A stretch of DNA of 34,067 bases, from assembly GCA_038326615.1 (NCBI GenBank), contig JBBQKF010000026.1, forward strand, positions 1 to 34,067, written 5' to 3'. The notes under the pieces were generated by a model. That model saw only the letters and a list, made by a program, of their open reading frames with translations. It ran no database searches and had not been told where the DNA came from. The DNA is from JBBQKF01 sp038326615. GTDB lineage: Bacteria; Bacillota; Clostridia; Saccharofermentanales; UBA5734. Position numbers and translations under genes: made by a program. This document shows positions 16,777 to 23,814 of this stretch, one piece after another. Numbering within the stretch: the stretch's first letter is position 1; the number at the start of each line of letters is the position of its first letter.

Positions 16777-17319
16777 TTAGATAAATGTGACCTTGCTCTC
16801 GTCGTAAAATCCGCGGGCGTCCGGGCAACAATCCGGAACCCCTATGGCGATGATGTTGAATGGTATGATTCCCTGCCTTCCTGAAATACCTAGCACCTCC
16901 CGTGTTTCAGCAATCCGTTGTTCTTTCGGATAGACTCCGCACCAGCAACTGCCAAATCCCAGAGCGACAGCCTGGATCAAGATGTTCTGAGTCGCGGCTG
17001 CGCAATCCTGTGGAAAATATTTTGAAGAGACATCATCATTTTGTGCATCCGGAACGGCACAGACAATTATCGCAAGTGATGCCGTTTTCAACATCCCAGC
17101 ATACGGGTGAGCAACAGATAGTTCGTTCAATTTTTCACGGTCACGAACAACAATAAATTCCCAGGGTCTTGTATTACAAGCGGATGGCGCCATCATGGCG
17201 GCTTCAAGTAACACCCTTACTTCTTTTTCTGAAACTGACGCACCAGGTTTAAATTTCCGTATGCTCCTGCGCAAACGAATCGCTTCACTGGCATTAATTT
17301 CTCCTTGTGTATTATTCAT
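16777..17319 (-). CDS. Nitroreductase family protein
   Basis: FMN-dependent NAD(P)H oxidoreductase of the nitroreductase superfamily. The 180 residues begin with the FMN-phosphate-binding RRSIRKFKPGASVSE segment (about 17-31). APSACNTRPWEFIVV (about 51-65) contacts the flavin, and a C-terminal IIPFNIIAIGVPD strand follows. The natural substrate cannot be told from sequence. The ATG at 17319 has AGGAG about ten bases upstream. Codon use looks somewhat richer in G and C than the neighbouring genes, hinting at a different history, but I did not compute this. It carries the third shared promoter block and stands alone between the remnant and the ATPase gene. Confidence 0.88.
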   Translation of the reverse strand: MNNTQGEINASEAIRLRRSIRKFKPGASVSEKEVRVLLEAAMMAPSACNTRPWEFIVVRDREKLNELSVAHPYAGMLKTASLAIIVCAVPDAQNDDVSSKYFPQDCAAATQNILIQAVALGFGSCWCGVYPKEQRIAETREVLGISGRQGIIPFNIIAIGVPDCCPDARGFYDESKVTFI

Positions 17320-17362
17320 TGATATATAACTCCTATCGCCAACATTTTATCTTCTTCTATAA

Positions 17363-17391
17363 ACTTTACTATATCTTGCCACTGTTTACAA
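17363..17391 (-). promoter_or_regulatory. Shared promoter block, copy 3 (nitroreductase gene)
   Basis: Minus strand: -35 TTGTAA (17391-17386), a 17-base spacer containing CAGTGGCAAGATATAG, then -10 TAAAGT (17368-17363), followed by TTTA as in the other copies. It ends 43 bases before the ATG at 17319. Confidence 0.72.
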
Positions 17392-17486
17392 CAGATTTCA
17401 TTATTCACAAGTCCATATGCCGTTGTATATTCCATCAGATGCTTCTGAACATTACACCAGGGAGCCTTTAGAATAGAGCAAGACTA

Positions 17487-18830
17487 TCAAGACTTATTTT
17501 CCATATGCTTGACTGCAATTCGGATAAGTTTTTCGGCATCATCAGCCAAAAAAAGAGGAATATTCAAAACATCATTATCGAGTCTAAGATTATTTAGTGA
17601 AAACCGCACTCTGATTTTTACATCATCTCCATAAATTTCCTTATATTTTTTTAAGCTTTTGCTGGTCAAATTTGATTCGGACTTTACCTCAATCGGAATA
17701 ATATAATTTTCCATTTGTGCTATAAAATCAACCTCATATCGCGGATTTTCAGTAGTCCAATATCTGAGCATGCCTTCAAATTGGCCAATGAGTGCCTGAA
17801 AAACATAGTTCTCACTTAATGCACCTTTAAACTCCGAAAAAAGTCTGTTACCTTCAGCAAAAGCAGTTGGTGCCAATAAGGACTGCCGGCGCAGCAGCCC
17901 GATATCAAGCGAATAGACCTTAAATGCTGAAATATCATCATATGAACTTATAGGAAGGCCGGGTTTGGTTATTCGATATACTTTTGTAAGCAGACCTGCG
18001 TCGCAAAGCCATTGCAACGCATTCTCATATTCTCTTGCCCGCGCGCCATCTTTTGCTGCACTATAAAGAAATTTTTTGTTTTCCCTCGCAAGCTGCGAAG
18101 AGACGGATTTCCAGATAATCGAAATCTTCTTAAACTCCTTAACATCTGCATGTTTTGCAAAATCCCGTTCGTATCCACGCAAAATGTCGGATAAAACTGC
18201 CTGAATTTCGTCAATCTTTCGCTCTTGCGTCCATACTTTGACAGATTCCGGCATACCTCCCATTACGTAGTACATTTTCAATTTTTCATATAACGGATTA
18301 AAAAAAGCATCCGGTATAGTAGCTATTTCATTAATTGAGTTCATATAATCTACAAGGTTTTTGTCACCGTTTGCCAGAAGAAACTCCTTAAAACACATAG
18401 GTCCAAGATCAAGAAAATTCACCATTCCAACCGGAAAAGATGCGCCGGCCAGAGCTATACCGAGGAGAGAACCTGCACATACAACATGGTACTGTGGAGC
18501 ACTTTCTTTAAAATATTTCAATGTGTTCAAAGCGTTTTTGCATTCCTGAATTTCATCAAAAAAAATCAGAGTTTCACCAGCAACAATTGTTTGCCCGCTT
18601 GCCATCATAAGATTTTGCAAAATCCGGTCGACATCTTTTGTGCTGTCAAAAAATTGTTTGTATTCCGGATTCTCATCAAAGTTGAAAACGGCAGTATTTT
18701 TGTAATTTCTTTTGCCGAATTCTTTTAAAACCCAGGTTTTGCCAACCTGACGGGCGCCGCTTAAAATTAACGGCTTTCTGTTATTGCTATTTTTCCATTC
18801 TACTAATTTTTTTTGTATCAGTCGTTCCAT
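17487..18830 (-). CDS. AAA_14 / DUF4143 ATPase
   Basis: The 447-residue protein has an N-terminal AAA_14 P-loop domain with Walker A GARQVGKT at 25-32 and Walker B LIFFDEIQE at 88-96. The arginine/sensor region is near CAGSLLG (about residue 117). The C-terminal DUF4143 domain ends in a PD-(D/E)xK-like arrangement (EVDFIAQ ... IPIEVKSES, about 363-380) seen in this family. The family is common in accessory regions of anaerobes and its function is mostly unknown. The ATG at 18830 has only a weak GGGG site. A strong promoter with a palindrome over the transcript start lies upstream, suggesting tight control. It stands alone on the minus strand, divergent from the ferritin gene. Confidence 0.9.
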   Translation of the reverse strand: MERLIQKKLVEWKNSNNRKPLILSGARQVGKTWVLKEFGKRNYKNTAVFNFDENPEYKQFFDSTKDVDRILQNLMMASGQTIVAGETLIFFDEIQECKNALNTLKYFKESAPQYHVVCAGSLLGIALAGASFPVGMVNFLDLGPMCFKEFLLANGDKNLVDYMNSINEIATIPDAFFNPLYEKLKMYYVMGGMPESVKVWTQERKIDEIQAVLSDILRGYERDFAKHADVKEFKKISIIWKSVSSQLARENKKFLYSAAKDGARAREYENALQWLCDAGLLTKVYRITKPGLPISSYDDISAFKVYSLDIGLLRRQSLLAPTAFAEGNRLFSEFKGALSENYVFQALIGQFEGMLRYWTTENPRYEVDFIAQMENYIIPIEVKSESNLTSKSLKKYKEIYGDDVKIRVRFSLNNLRLDNDVLNIPLFLADDAEKLIRIAVKHMENKS

Positions 18831-18868
18831 AATACAACCCCGCCACCATCACGTTATTATTGAATTAT

Positions 18869-18886
18869 ATGTGATATTTTTCACAT
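18869..18886. promoter_or_regulatory. TGTGA-N6-TCACA palindrome (possible Crp/Fnr-family operator)
   Basis: The perfect 18-base interrupted palindrome ATGTGA-N6-TCACAT lies immediately downstream of the ATPase -10 box and overlaps the predicted transcript start. The half-site and spacing equal the classical CRP pattern. Placement at +1 would imply repression. Confidence 0.5.
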
Positions 18887-18894
18887 TATATTGT

Positions 18895-18923
18895 ATTATA
18901 TCGCGTTTTTATCGGTTTGTAAA
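18895..18923 (-). promoter_or_regulatory. ATPase gene promoter
   Basis: Minus strand: -35 TTTACA (18923-18918), a 17-base spacer, then -10 TATAAT (18900-18895). It is the best sigma-A match in the window, giving a leader of about 58 bases before the ATG at 18830. Confidence 0.7.
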
Positions 18924-19104
18924 TTAATTTCGCACTTTTATAATGTACCTGCCAACACCTTGTTGTATTTTACCGATATAGATTGAATTCCTTATAGAGC
19001 GATCTTTGTCGGTTTTTATAGAAATGATTCATAAAATTAAATTTCTTCTGTTAGCTGCTCAGATAAATTCCCAAACAAAATTTTAACATCTATGCAGCAA
19101 GAAG

Positions 19105-19156
19105 TCTCCCTCCTCAAATTCACCTTGCTCGCGACAGCAAGAAAATTAGGTGGAGA
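19105..19156. other. Long interrupted hairpin in the ATPase-ferritin gap
   Basis: The gap 18831-19483 (653 bases) has no clear gene. Its main structure is this 52-base hairpin: TCTCC/GGAGA, CCT/AGG, AATT/AATT and CTTGCT/AGCAAG arms separated by small internal loops, with apical loop CGCGAC at 19130-19135. The arms total 18 pairs. There is no T tract on either side, so it is not a terminator. A 29-codon frame at 19092-19181 (ATG...TGA) covers it without a ribosome site. It could be a REP-like element, a transposon end or a structured RNA; I cannot tell which. Confidence 0.5.
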
Positions 19157-19362
19157 TGAATTGATGCAAAATATCTATTGAGTAAAAGCTGAAAATTTGT
19201 TTATACTCTCTCATGCAAAAAATAGTATAAAGACTTAAATAGGATTATATGTAATGTATGTATGTATTGGATGTGCAAATTTATAAGCAAGTGCAACAAT
19301 AATGAAGTTAAATAATAGTTAAAAAAAATAAAATTTATATTAGTCAATATTCAAATTTCCAC

Positions 19363-19391
19363 TTGCAAAAAACCCAAATTTGATGTAATCT
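19363..19391 (+). promoter_or_regulatory. Candidate ferritin promoter
   Basis: -35 TTGCAA (19363-19368), a 17-base spacer, then -10 TAATCT (19386-19391). The predicted leader is about 85 bases. No Fur or PerR box was evident beside it. Confidence 0.42.
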
Positions 19392-19483
19392 CAAATAAAG
19401 ACAACAACTTTTTGAATCAATGAATTAAAGGTATTAAATGTATTAAAGTATTGTTGTCAAATAAAAGAGAGGATGTGAATATC

Positions 19484-19996
19484 ATGTTAAACAAAGAAAT
19501 TACCAAACTAATAAACGAACAGATCAACAAAGAATTCTATTCTGCGTATTTGTACCTTGGAATCAGCAGTTATTACACCTCAAAAAATCTTAACGGATTT
19601 GCAAACTGGTTTTTGGTTCAAGCTCAAGAAGAGCGCGATCATGCAATGCTTTTTGTAAAATATCTTATGAACAACGCAGAAGAGGTTGTTTTAGCAGACA
19701 TTAAAGCTGGAACAGAAAAATACGCTGATTTCGGACGACCACTTCAAGCAACTTTAGATCATGAGAGAATAGTAACAGCATCAATAAACAACATTTATGC
19801 AAGTGCTATGTCGCTCAAGGAATTTCGGACCATGCAATTTTTAGACTGGTTTATTAAAGAGCAAGGTGAAGAAGAAAAAAATTCTGAAGATTTGATACAA
19901 AAATACGAACTATTCGGCAAAGATGGCAAAGGACTTTACCTTCTTGACACCGAACTTGCAGCCCGCATGTATATGCCGCCATCATTAGTTATTTGA
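19484..19996 (+). CDS. ftnA: Ferritin
   Basis: Bacterial non-haem ferritin: 24-mer iron-storage shell with ferroxidase activity. The 170 residues form a four-helix bundle with all expected ferroxidase ligands at canonical positions: E17, Y24, E50, H53, E94, Q127 and E130. An upstream TTG at 19451 is in frame, but the ATG at 19484 follows GAGAGGATG and begins at the family-typical MLNKE, which makes the ligand numbering match the classical FtnA. It is monocistronic: the MITE-like element begins 34 bases after the stop and a terminator stands at 20271. Confidence 0.95.
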   Translation: MLNKEITKLINEQINKEFYSAYLYLGISSYYTSKNLNGFANWFLVQAQEERDHAMLFVKYLMNNAEEVVLADIKAGTEKYADFGRPLQATLDHERIVTASINNIYASAMSLKEFRTMQFLDWFIKEQGEEEKNSEDLIQKYELFGKDGKGLYLLDTELAARMYMPPSLVI

Positions 19997-20030
19997 TTTG
20001 GTTTGATTCGAAGCCCTCATAAATAATTAA

Positions 20031-20185
20031 GACTATAGCGTTTACTCAGTAGTACTATGTTGCTCTTACAAATACTATCAAAGAAAGTGGATTCCATTTA
20101 TTTATCCACAGTTCGAATTGTAATTGTTTGTTTTTAGCATAATTCTTCAGAGTTTTAAAACCTTTACTGAGTTAACGCTATAGCC
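20031..20185. mobile_element. 155-bp MITE-like element, copy 1
   Basis: The 21-base terminal inverted repeats (20031-20051 and 20165-20185, 19 of 21 matching, core CTATAGCGTT.ACTCAGTA) enclose 113 bases with no open frame long enough for a transposase. A second copy in opposite orientation starts at 33931 and matches over 137 bases with about 14 differences and no gaps. AAATAATTA flanks both sides (20021-20029 and 20190-20198) and may be a target duplication, though it is A/T-only and a few bases off the repeat ends. It was probably moved in trans by a transposase encoded elsewhere. It sits between ferritin and its terminator. Confidence 0.82.
20102..20110 (+). other. Perfect DnaA-box 9-mer inside the MITE-like element
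   Basis: TTATCCACA equals the DnaA-box consensus. It is conserved in the second copy (34006-34014, reverse strand) in a stretch of the element with few changes. Whether DnaA binds it is unknown. Confidence 0.5.
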
Positions 20186-20270
20186 ATTTAAATAATTATT
20201 TTATTAATTTCTAAGATTACTTTACAAATAGAATGGTTTTTTATAATATTTGCAATTAGTATTTAAAAGT

Positions 20271-20306
20271 AAAGACCTTCCGAGAACTGATTTTCGGGAG
20301 GTCTTT
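20271..20306 (+). terminator. Intrinsic terminator after ferritin
   Basis: AAAGACCTTCCGA (20271-20283) pairs with TCGGGAGGTCTTT (20294-20306) with one T-G pair and a 10-base loop, followed by TTTT-type sequence. The A-rich 5' side could also let it work on the opposite strand. Confidence 0.85.
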
Positions 20307-20340
20307 TCATATTGTTAAAAAGAATTGTTCAAAATACGTC

Positions 20341-20368
20341 AAAAAGCGCTCCTTAATAAAGGAACGCT
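20341..20368 (-). terminator. Intrinsic terminator of rpsT
   Basis: Minus strand: AGCGTTCCTT (20368-20359), loop TATT, AAGGAGCGCT (20354-20345), then a run of five T (20345-20341). The ten-pair stem includes one G-U pair. It lies 23 bases past the rpsT stop. Confidence 0.9.
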
Positions 20369-20391
20369 CAATTAAAGCAACAAAAATAATT

Positions 20392-20652
20392 TTACTTTAA
20401 AGCATTTACAGCTTTTGCTAATCTTGACTTCTTACGTGCTGCAGTATTCTTATGCATATATCCCTTAGCAGCTGCTTTATCAATACTGATAACTGCTTGT
20501 TTTACAATGCTATCTGCATCTGCTGCTGAGCTTTCTAATGCAACTTTTGCTTTCTTTACTGAAGTACGGATTGCACTTTTTGTAATTTTATTAGCAACGG
20601 TTTTCTTCTCTGTTGTTTTAACTCTCTTAATTGCTGATTTTATATTAGGCAT
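20392..20652 (-). CDS. rpsT: 30S ribosomal protein S20
   Basis: Small basic helical protein that binds 16S rRNA in the body of the small subunit. The 86 residues start MPNIKSAIKRVKTTEK and carry the C-terminal KGYMHKNTAARKKSRL region typical of S20. The frame extends three codons upstream, but the ATG at 20652 has GGAGGTG six bases ahead. It is monocistronic with its own promoter and terminator and divergent from the RNase J gene. Confidence 0.96.
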   Translation of the reverse strand: MPNIKSAIKRVKTTEKKTVANKITKSAIRTSVKKAKVALESSAADADSIVKQAVISIDKAAAKGYMHKNTAARKKSRLAKAVNALK

Positions 20653-20698
20653 AACTATCACCTCCTGCTTCCCTTTAACATCTTCGAAACACTGCGAT

Positions 20699-20728
20699 AT
20701 TCTAACACACTTTAGATACTAAAAGCAA
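20699..20728 (-). promoter_or_regulatory. rpsT promoter
   Basis: Minus strand: -35 TTGCTT (20728-20723), an 18-base spacer, then -10 TAGAAT (20704-20699). The leader is about 40 bases. Confidence 0.55.
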
Positions 20729-20876
20729 GTCTTTTTGTTGTCTTTCCTTAAGAAATACTACACAAACTTTGATTTATGTGTTATCATAGCAGTGTATTAT
20801 TAAATTGATTGAACCGAAGCGGCATATAATTGCCAGTTTCGTAAAAATAAAGTGGATATTTTCAATAATCTGAACT

Positions 20877-20908
20877 GCTCATCATATGATTACAAGTATG
20901 AGCTTTTT
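20877..20908 (+). other. Weak hairpin plus T tract upstream of the RNase J gene
   Basis: GCTCAT (20877-20882) pairs with ATGAGC (20898-20903) across a 15-base loop and is followed by TTTTTGTT. It lies in the 355-base divergent gap 20653-21007, 100 bases before the RNase J start. It could be an attenuator in that gene's leader or chance. The gap also has GGCATATAATTGCC (20821-20834), a TATAAT bracketed by an inverted repeat, but no good -35 at the right distance. Confidence 0.35.
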
Positions 20909-21007
20909 GTTATGTTATTCTCTAATTTTTTGAGAAATCATTTCTTATGTGGAAATTTTCATTTAAACCATGCTTAATTCATTAAATAAATTTTAAAAGG
21001 AGATCAA

Positions 21008-23545
21008 ATGCAAAATTCATTCATTAATCCGAGGCGTTTCGGGAAGTCTAGACAGGCTCCCCTCAAGAATGATGCCATATTATCAGAGTACGACGAAGAA
21101 ATTCGAGAGGTTATTAAAGAAGTTCTGTCAGAGAAGGGCAGTAACCCTGATACGACTAATAACTTTGACATTAATACTAATACTAATACTAAAACTAATG
21201 CTAATACTAAAACTAATGCTAATACTAATACTAATGCAAAAACCAATTCAAATGCGAGTTCTAATGTTAATTCTAATGTAAAACCAAATACTAATGTCAA
21301 TACTAAAATTAATTCTAATACCCCTAACAATAAAACTAATTCAAATCCTTATGCTAGTTCTAATTCCAATCCTAATCCTAATCCTAATCTTAATCTTAAT
21401 TTTAATATTAATCCTACTTTAAAAACCAATTCTTACCCTAACTCCAATGCTAACACGAATGAAACTGATATTCTAGCAGGTTCAAATAGAAACATAAAAT
21501 CAACCCAAACTTCGCCGAAAAATTCTGGTGCAGGCCAACAACACAATATGCAAAAAGCCCCTTCACTAGGGCAACAGCGTAACGTACCAAGAAGTTCTGT
21601 TGTTACTCCTGCTAAGAATCCAACAAGTTCAAACATCTCAAATCAAAATCGCGATTCTGTTGCAGGACCTGCATTGAATCAACAAAAGAATCCTAATAGA
21701 AACCCAAATGCTATCAATCGCAGGCTCCAGTCTGCTAACACGTTATCAGGTAGTAATAACACTCAAACTACTAACCAAGGTTTCGTTAACAATAGAACAC
21801 CATCTTCTAATCGTGTTGTATCTATAAATCCTGCTCTAAAACAAAAAGTTGCCAGGCAAAAAATCATTCAACCTCAGCAATCGGGTCCGACCCTAAAAGT
21901 TATTGCATTAGGAGGATTAAGAGAAGTCGGCAAAAATATGTTTGTTCTAGAATTTGGTAATGACATAATAATAGTTGATTGTGGAATAGGTTTTCCTGAA
22001 GAAAACATGCCGGGCATCGATGTTGTCATACCCGATATGAGTTATGTTTTTCAAAACAAATCAAAGGTTCGAGGAGTTTTCTTTACACATGGACACGAAG
22101 ATCATATTGGAGCGGTTTCATGGCTTTTAAAAGAAGTTAATGCACCTGTTTATGGTAGCAAGCTTACAATTTCACTTGTTAGACTCAAAATGGAGGATCG
22201 CGGTGGTACACCAAAACATGTCGACCTGCATACAATCGAAGACGGGGATATTATTAAAGCCGGTGTTTTTTCTGTCGAATTTATTCATACAAATCACAGT
22301 ATTGCTGATGCTAATCTTCTTGCCATCAGAACACCTGTCGGAATCGTGGTTCATACTGGAGATTTTAAAATAGATTACACACCCATTAACGGAGACCCAA
22401 TTTCAATTCCGAGAATTGCATCAATTGGGCAAGAAAAGCCGTTACTTCTGCTTTGTGAAAGTACCAACGTAGAAAAGCCCGGGTTTTCAATGTCCGAAAG
22501 CAAGGTTGGTGAATCTTTCATGAATATTTTCGAAAAGGCAGCAGGAAGAATTTTTGTAGCTACATTTTCATCAAATATTTATCGTATGCAACAGATATTT
22601 ACCGCGGCAGAAAGATATAATCGTAAAGTTTGTCTTATTGGAAGAAGTATAGTAAATGTCTTTAAAGCGGCTAATGCACTCGGTTATATGACAATGAAGC
22701 CAGGGACGCTTGTTGATGTAAACCAGATAAAGTCTATTCCCCCTGAACAATTAGTAATAATATCTACAGGTAGCCAAGGCGAGCCATTATCTGCCCTTAC
22801 GAGAATGGCTTTTAACGAGCACCAGAAGATTGAAATTCATACCGGTGACACTGTAATAATATCCGCAAGTCCAATTCCTGGTAATGAGAAGCCGATTTAT
22901 AGAGTCATCAACGAACTTTTCTTACGAGGTGCCAATGTCATCTATGCAGCGCTTGCTGAAGTGCACGCATCAGGTCATGCCTGTCAGGAAGAACTAAAGC
23001 TAATGCACCAGCTTGTTCGCCCGAAGTTTTTTGCACCAATCCACGGTGAATACCGCATGCTTTTCCAGCATGTTCAACTCGCGGAGAAAATGGGTTTACC
23101 GAAAGAAAATTCATTCTTGCTTAGTAACGGCGATGTTTTGGAGTTGACTGCTAATTCTGCTAAGATTTCAGGATATATTCCTGCTGATGGCGTGTTGATT
23201 GATGGATCAAGTATGGGAGATATTGGAAATTTGGTTTTGAGAGATCGTAAGCTTTTGGCAGACGATGGAGTAATCAGTGTTTCTCTTGCAATAGACAAAG
23301 AATCCGGCACACTTCTTGGTGAACCGAACATTCAGGCTCGCGGATTTATATATGAGACCGAGGCTGAGAGAATAATCGAAGAGAGCACAAATAAGATTTA
23401 TGTATTTATTCGTAAATGTGAAGCTGCAAACAAGCCCTTACTTCCGATGATTAGGTCAAATGCTTTGCGTGACCAGTTAAGGGATTTCTTGTTTGACCGC
23501 ACAAGAAGAAGACCAATTGTTATTGTTTCGCTTATCGAAATCTAG
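21008..23545 (+). CDS. rnj: Ribonuclease J with long Asn-rich N-terminal extension
   Basis: Metallo-beta-lactamase/beta-CASP ribonuclease with endo- and 5'-exonuclease activity that drives mRNA decay and rRNA maturation in Bacillota. The canonical enzyme begins at about residue 293 (GPTLKVIALGGLREVGKNM). The metal motif HGHEDH is at 361-366, HTGDFKID and a beta-CASP domain follow, and the C-terminal domain ends at residue 845. The enzyme part, about 553 residues, is normal size. The first 292 residues are extra: a charged stretch at 1-48 likely to be helical, an alternating X-Asn tract at about 55-152, then Ser/Asn/Gln-rich sequence to 290. Start ATG 21008 follows AAAAGGAG, and no internal Met with a ribosome site lies near residue 290, so the extension is probably translated. 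It is alone on the plus strand, with a doubled hairpin downstream. Confidence 0.95.
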   Translation: MQNSFINPRRFGKSRQAPLKNDAILSEYDEEIREVIKEVLSEKGSNPDTTNNFDINTNTNTKTNANTKTNANTNTNAKTNSNASSNVNSNVKPNTNVNTKINSNTPNNKTNSNPYASSNSNPNPNPNLNLNFNINPTLKTNSYPNSNANTNETDILAGSNRNIKSTQTSPKNSGAGQQHNMQKAPSLGQQRNVPRSSVVTPAKNPTSSNISNQNRDSVAGPALNQQKNPNRNPNAINRRLQSANTLSGSNNTQTTNQGFVNNRTPSSNRVVSINPALKQKVARQKIIQPQQSGPTLKVIALGGLREVGKNMFVLEFGNDIIIVDCGIGFPEENMPGIDVVIPDMSYVFQNKSKVRGVFFTHGHEDHIGAVSWLLKEVNAPVYGSKLTISLVRLKMEDRGGTPKHVDLHTIEDGDIIKAGVFSVEFIHTNHSIADANLLAIRTPVGIVVHTGDFKIDYTPINGDPISIPRIASIGQEKPLLLLCESTNVEKPGFSMSESKVGESFMNIFEKAAGRIFVATFSSNIYRMQQIFTAAERYNRKVCLIGRSIVNVFKAANALGYMTMKPGTLVDVNQIKSIPPEQLVIISTGSQGEPLSALTRMAFNEHQKIEIHTGDTVIISASPIPGNEKPIYRVINELFLRGANVIYAALAEVHASGHACQEELKLMHQLVRPKFFAPIHGEYRMLFQHVQLAEKMGLPKENSFLLSNGDVLELTANSAKISGYIPADGVLIDGSSMGDIGNLVLRDRKLLADDGVISVSLAIDKESGTLLGEPNIQARGFIYETEAERIIEESTNKIYVFIRKCEAANKPLLPMIRSNALRDQLRDFLFDRTRRRPIVIVSLIEI
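21169..21462. repeat. Hexanucleotide-like array encoding X-Asn repeats in rnj
   Basis: ACTAAT, GCTAAT, CCTAAT, TCTAAT and related hexamers run through this stretch, densest at 21173-21236 and 21362-21412. In frame each gives one variable residue (Thr, Lys, Ala, Pro, Leu, Ser, Val) followed by Asn. Variation at the first codon and fixation of AAT suggest expansion followed by point mutation under a constraint to keep Asn. Confidence 0.92.
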
Positions 23546-23585
23546 TAGATATTAAGATTTTATTTTAATCATATTAGATTATGCA

Positions 23586-23625
23586 AAAACCATATACTTT
23601 ATTATCAATTTAGGTATATGGTTTT
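23586..23625. terminator. Terminator hairpin 1 between rnj and accA
   Basis: AAAACCATATAC (23586-23597) and GTATATGGTTTT (23614-23625) pair perfectly over 12 bases with a 16-base loop. The symmetrical A and T ends suit both the incoming rnj and accA transcripts. The stem is A/T-rich, so efficiency is uncertain. Confidence 0.65.
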
Positions 23626-23675
23626 ATTATTTTATTTCTATTCCATTGATTTCATCTTCATCATATTAGATTATG

Positions 23676-23719
23676 AAAAAACCATATACCCCTGTCTTAA
23701 ATTTAGGTATATGGTTTTT
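23676..23719. terminator. Terminator hairpin 2, duplicated copy
   Basis: AAAAACCATATACC (23677-23690) pairs perfectly with GGTATATGGTTTTT (23706-23719). The stem sequence repeats hairpin 1, and both are preceded by ATCATATTAGATTATG (23568 and 23660), so a 92-base segment was duplicated in tandem. Confidence 0.7.
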
Positions 23720-23761
23720 ATTTTTAATTTGTGTTTGTGTTTTCTCTTTTTATATCTAATT

Positions 23762-23809
23762 CTATTTTTCTATTTTTCTATTTTTCAATTTCTCAATTTC
23801 TCAATTTCT
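23762..23809. repeat. 8-bp satellite beside the accA stop
   Basis: Three copies of CTATTTTT (23762-23785) run straight into three copies of CAATTTCT (23786-23809), all on an 8-base period. The array ends six bases before the accA stop codon and lies in its 3' untranslated region. Confidence 0.88.
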
Positions 23810-23814
23810 CTTTT

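Noticed and set aside
15006..17391. The three TTGTAA blocks as copies of a transposable repeat
   Set aside because: They share only about 35 bases, lie at a near-constant distance before start codons and always in coding orientation, which fits promoters better than insertions.
19092..19181. 29-codon open frame starting MQQEVSLLKF
   Set aside because: It has no ribosome site and its sequence is dictated by the long hairpin at 19105-19156. Kept as a hairpin, not a gene.
20031..20185. Replication origin, because of the DnaA-box 9-mer and nearby dnaB
   Set aside because: There is one box per element, no cluster of boxes, no dnaA/dnaN, and the same box recurs in a second copy 14 kb away. A mobile repeat explains it better.
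21004..21330. Minus-strand Leu/Val-rich frame that looks like a membrane protein
   Set aside because: It is the shadow of the Asn-rich hexamer array in rnj; its composition is forced by the repeat.
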